Positions 6,526 through 6,575 of a DNA stretch of 6,575 bases are shown piece after piece; within the stretch, counting starts at the first letter, position 1; each line of letters begins with the position of its first letter. The notes under the pieces are model-generated. The model saw only the letters and a list, made by a program, of their open reading frames with translations. It was not told the DNA's origin and made no database searches. Source of the stretch: Chloroflexota bacterium (GTDB lineage: Bacteria; Chloroflexota; Anaerolineae; Aggregatilineales; UBA3940). The translations under genes and the position numbers were made by a program. The stretch covers positions 1 through 6,575 of the forward strand of contig JAADYZ010000333.1 in the NCBI GenBank assembly GCA_010092775.1, given 5' to 3'.

Positions 6526-6575
6526 CTGTCTCTTATACACATCTCCGAGCCCACGAGACAACACGCAATCACGTA
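6526..6575. other. Illumina Nextera adapter remnant (sequencing artefact)
   Basis: Bases 6526-6544 are CTGTCTCTTATACACATCT, the Nextera (Tn5 mosaic end) transposase sequence. Bases 6545-6559 are CCGAGCCCACGAGAC, the read-2 side of the Nextera adapter. An 8-base block follows, AACACGCA (6560-6567), where the i7 index belongs. Then ATCACGTA (6568-6575) matches the start of the P7 tail ATCTCGTA with one mismatch at 6571. This order is exactly that of read-through into a Nextera library adapter. Genuine genomic sequence therefore ends at about 6525. Confidence 0.97.

Noticed and set aside
6526..6544. Tn5/IS50-like mosaic end, suggesting a transposon boundary
   Set aside because: It is followed at once by the synthetic Nextera read-2 adapter, an index-length block and P7 sequence, so it is a library artefact rather than a mobile element.

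Overview
The window looks like the end of a contig from a moderately GC-rich bacterium. It holds five genes, all on the + strand, packed almost without gaps. The domain styles suggest Chloroflexota, perhaps an Anaerolineae-like lineage: a membrane von Willebrand factor A (VWA) protein with a glutamine-amidotransferase-like fold, a cytoplasmic VWA-FHA protein, and a lipoprotein with a Pro/Thr/Glu-rich linker. That assignment is an inference from protein style, not from a marker gene.

Layout. (1) 1-2283: the 3' part of a large membrane-anchored VWA protein; its 5' end lies outside the window. (2) 2284-2362: a short intergenic stretch with a good sigma70-type promoter (TTGATA, 15 bp, TATAAT), a 13-bp palindrome at the expected transcription start, and a Shine-Dalgarno sequence. 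(3) 2363-4012: a soluble VWA protein with a C-terminal FHA phosphothreonine-binding domain. (4) 4005-4811: a class I SAM-dependent methyltransferase. (5) 4808-5692: a lipoprotein with a phosphodiester glycosidase (NAGPA-type) domain. (6) 5692-6513: a class IV PLP-dependent aminotransferase. (7) 6526-6575: not genomic DNA but Illumina Nextera adapter with an i7 index, left on the contig end.

Genes 2 to 5 overlap by 8, 4 (with the preferred TTG start) and 1 nt, so they probably form one translationally coupled operon driven by the promoter at about 2298-2324. The two VWA proteins plausibly belong to one functional theme: an extracytoplasmic MIDAS protein at the membrane and a cytoplasmic MIDAS protein with a phosphopeptide reader. 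The methyltransferase, lipoprotein and aminotransferase do not form an obvious pathway with them or with one another. They may simply be co-transcribed housekeeping or accessory functions.

No RNA genes, CRISPR arrays, insertion sequences or clear intrinsic terminators are visible. I do not see strong evidence for a wholly new system. The most notable points are the split amidotransferase-like fold around a VWA domain in a cysteine-free protein, the VWA-FHA neighbour, and the adapter artefact.
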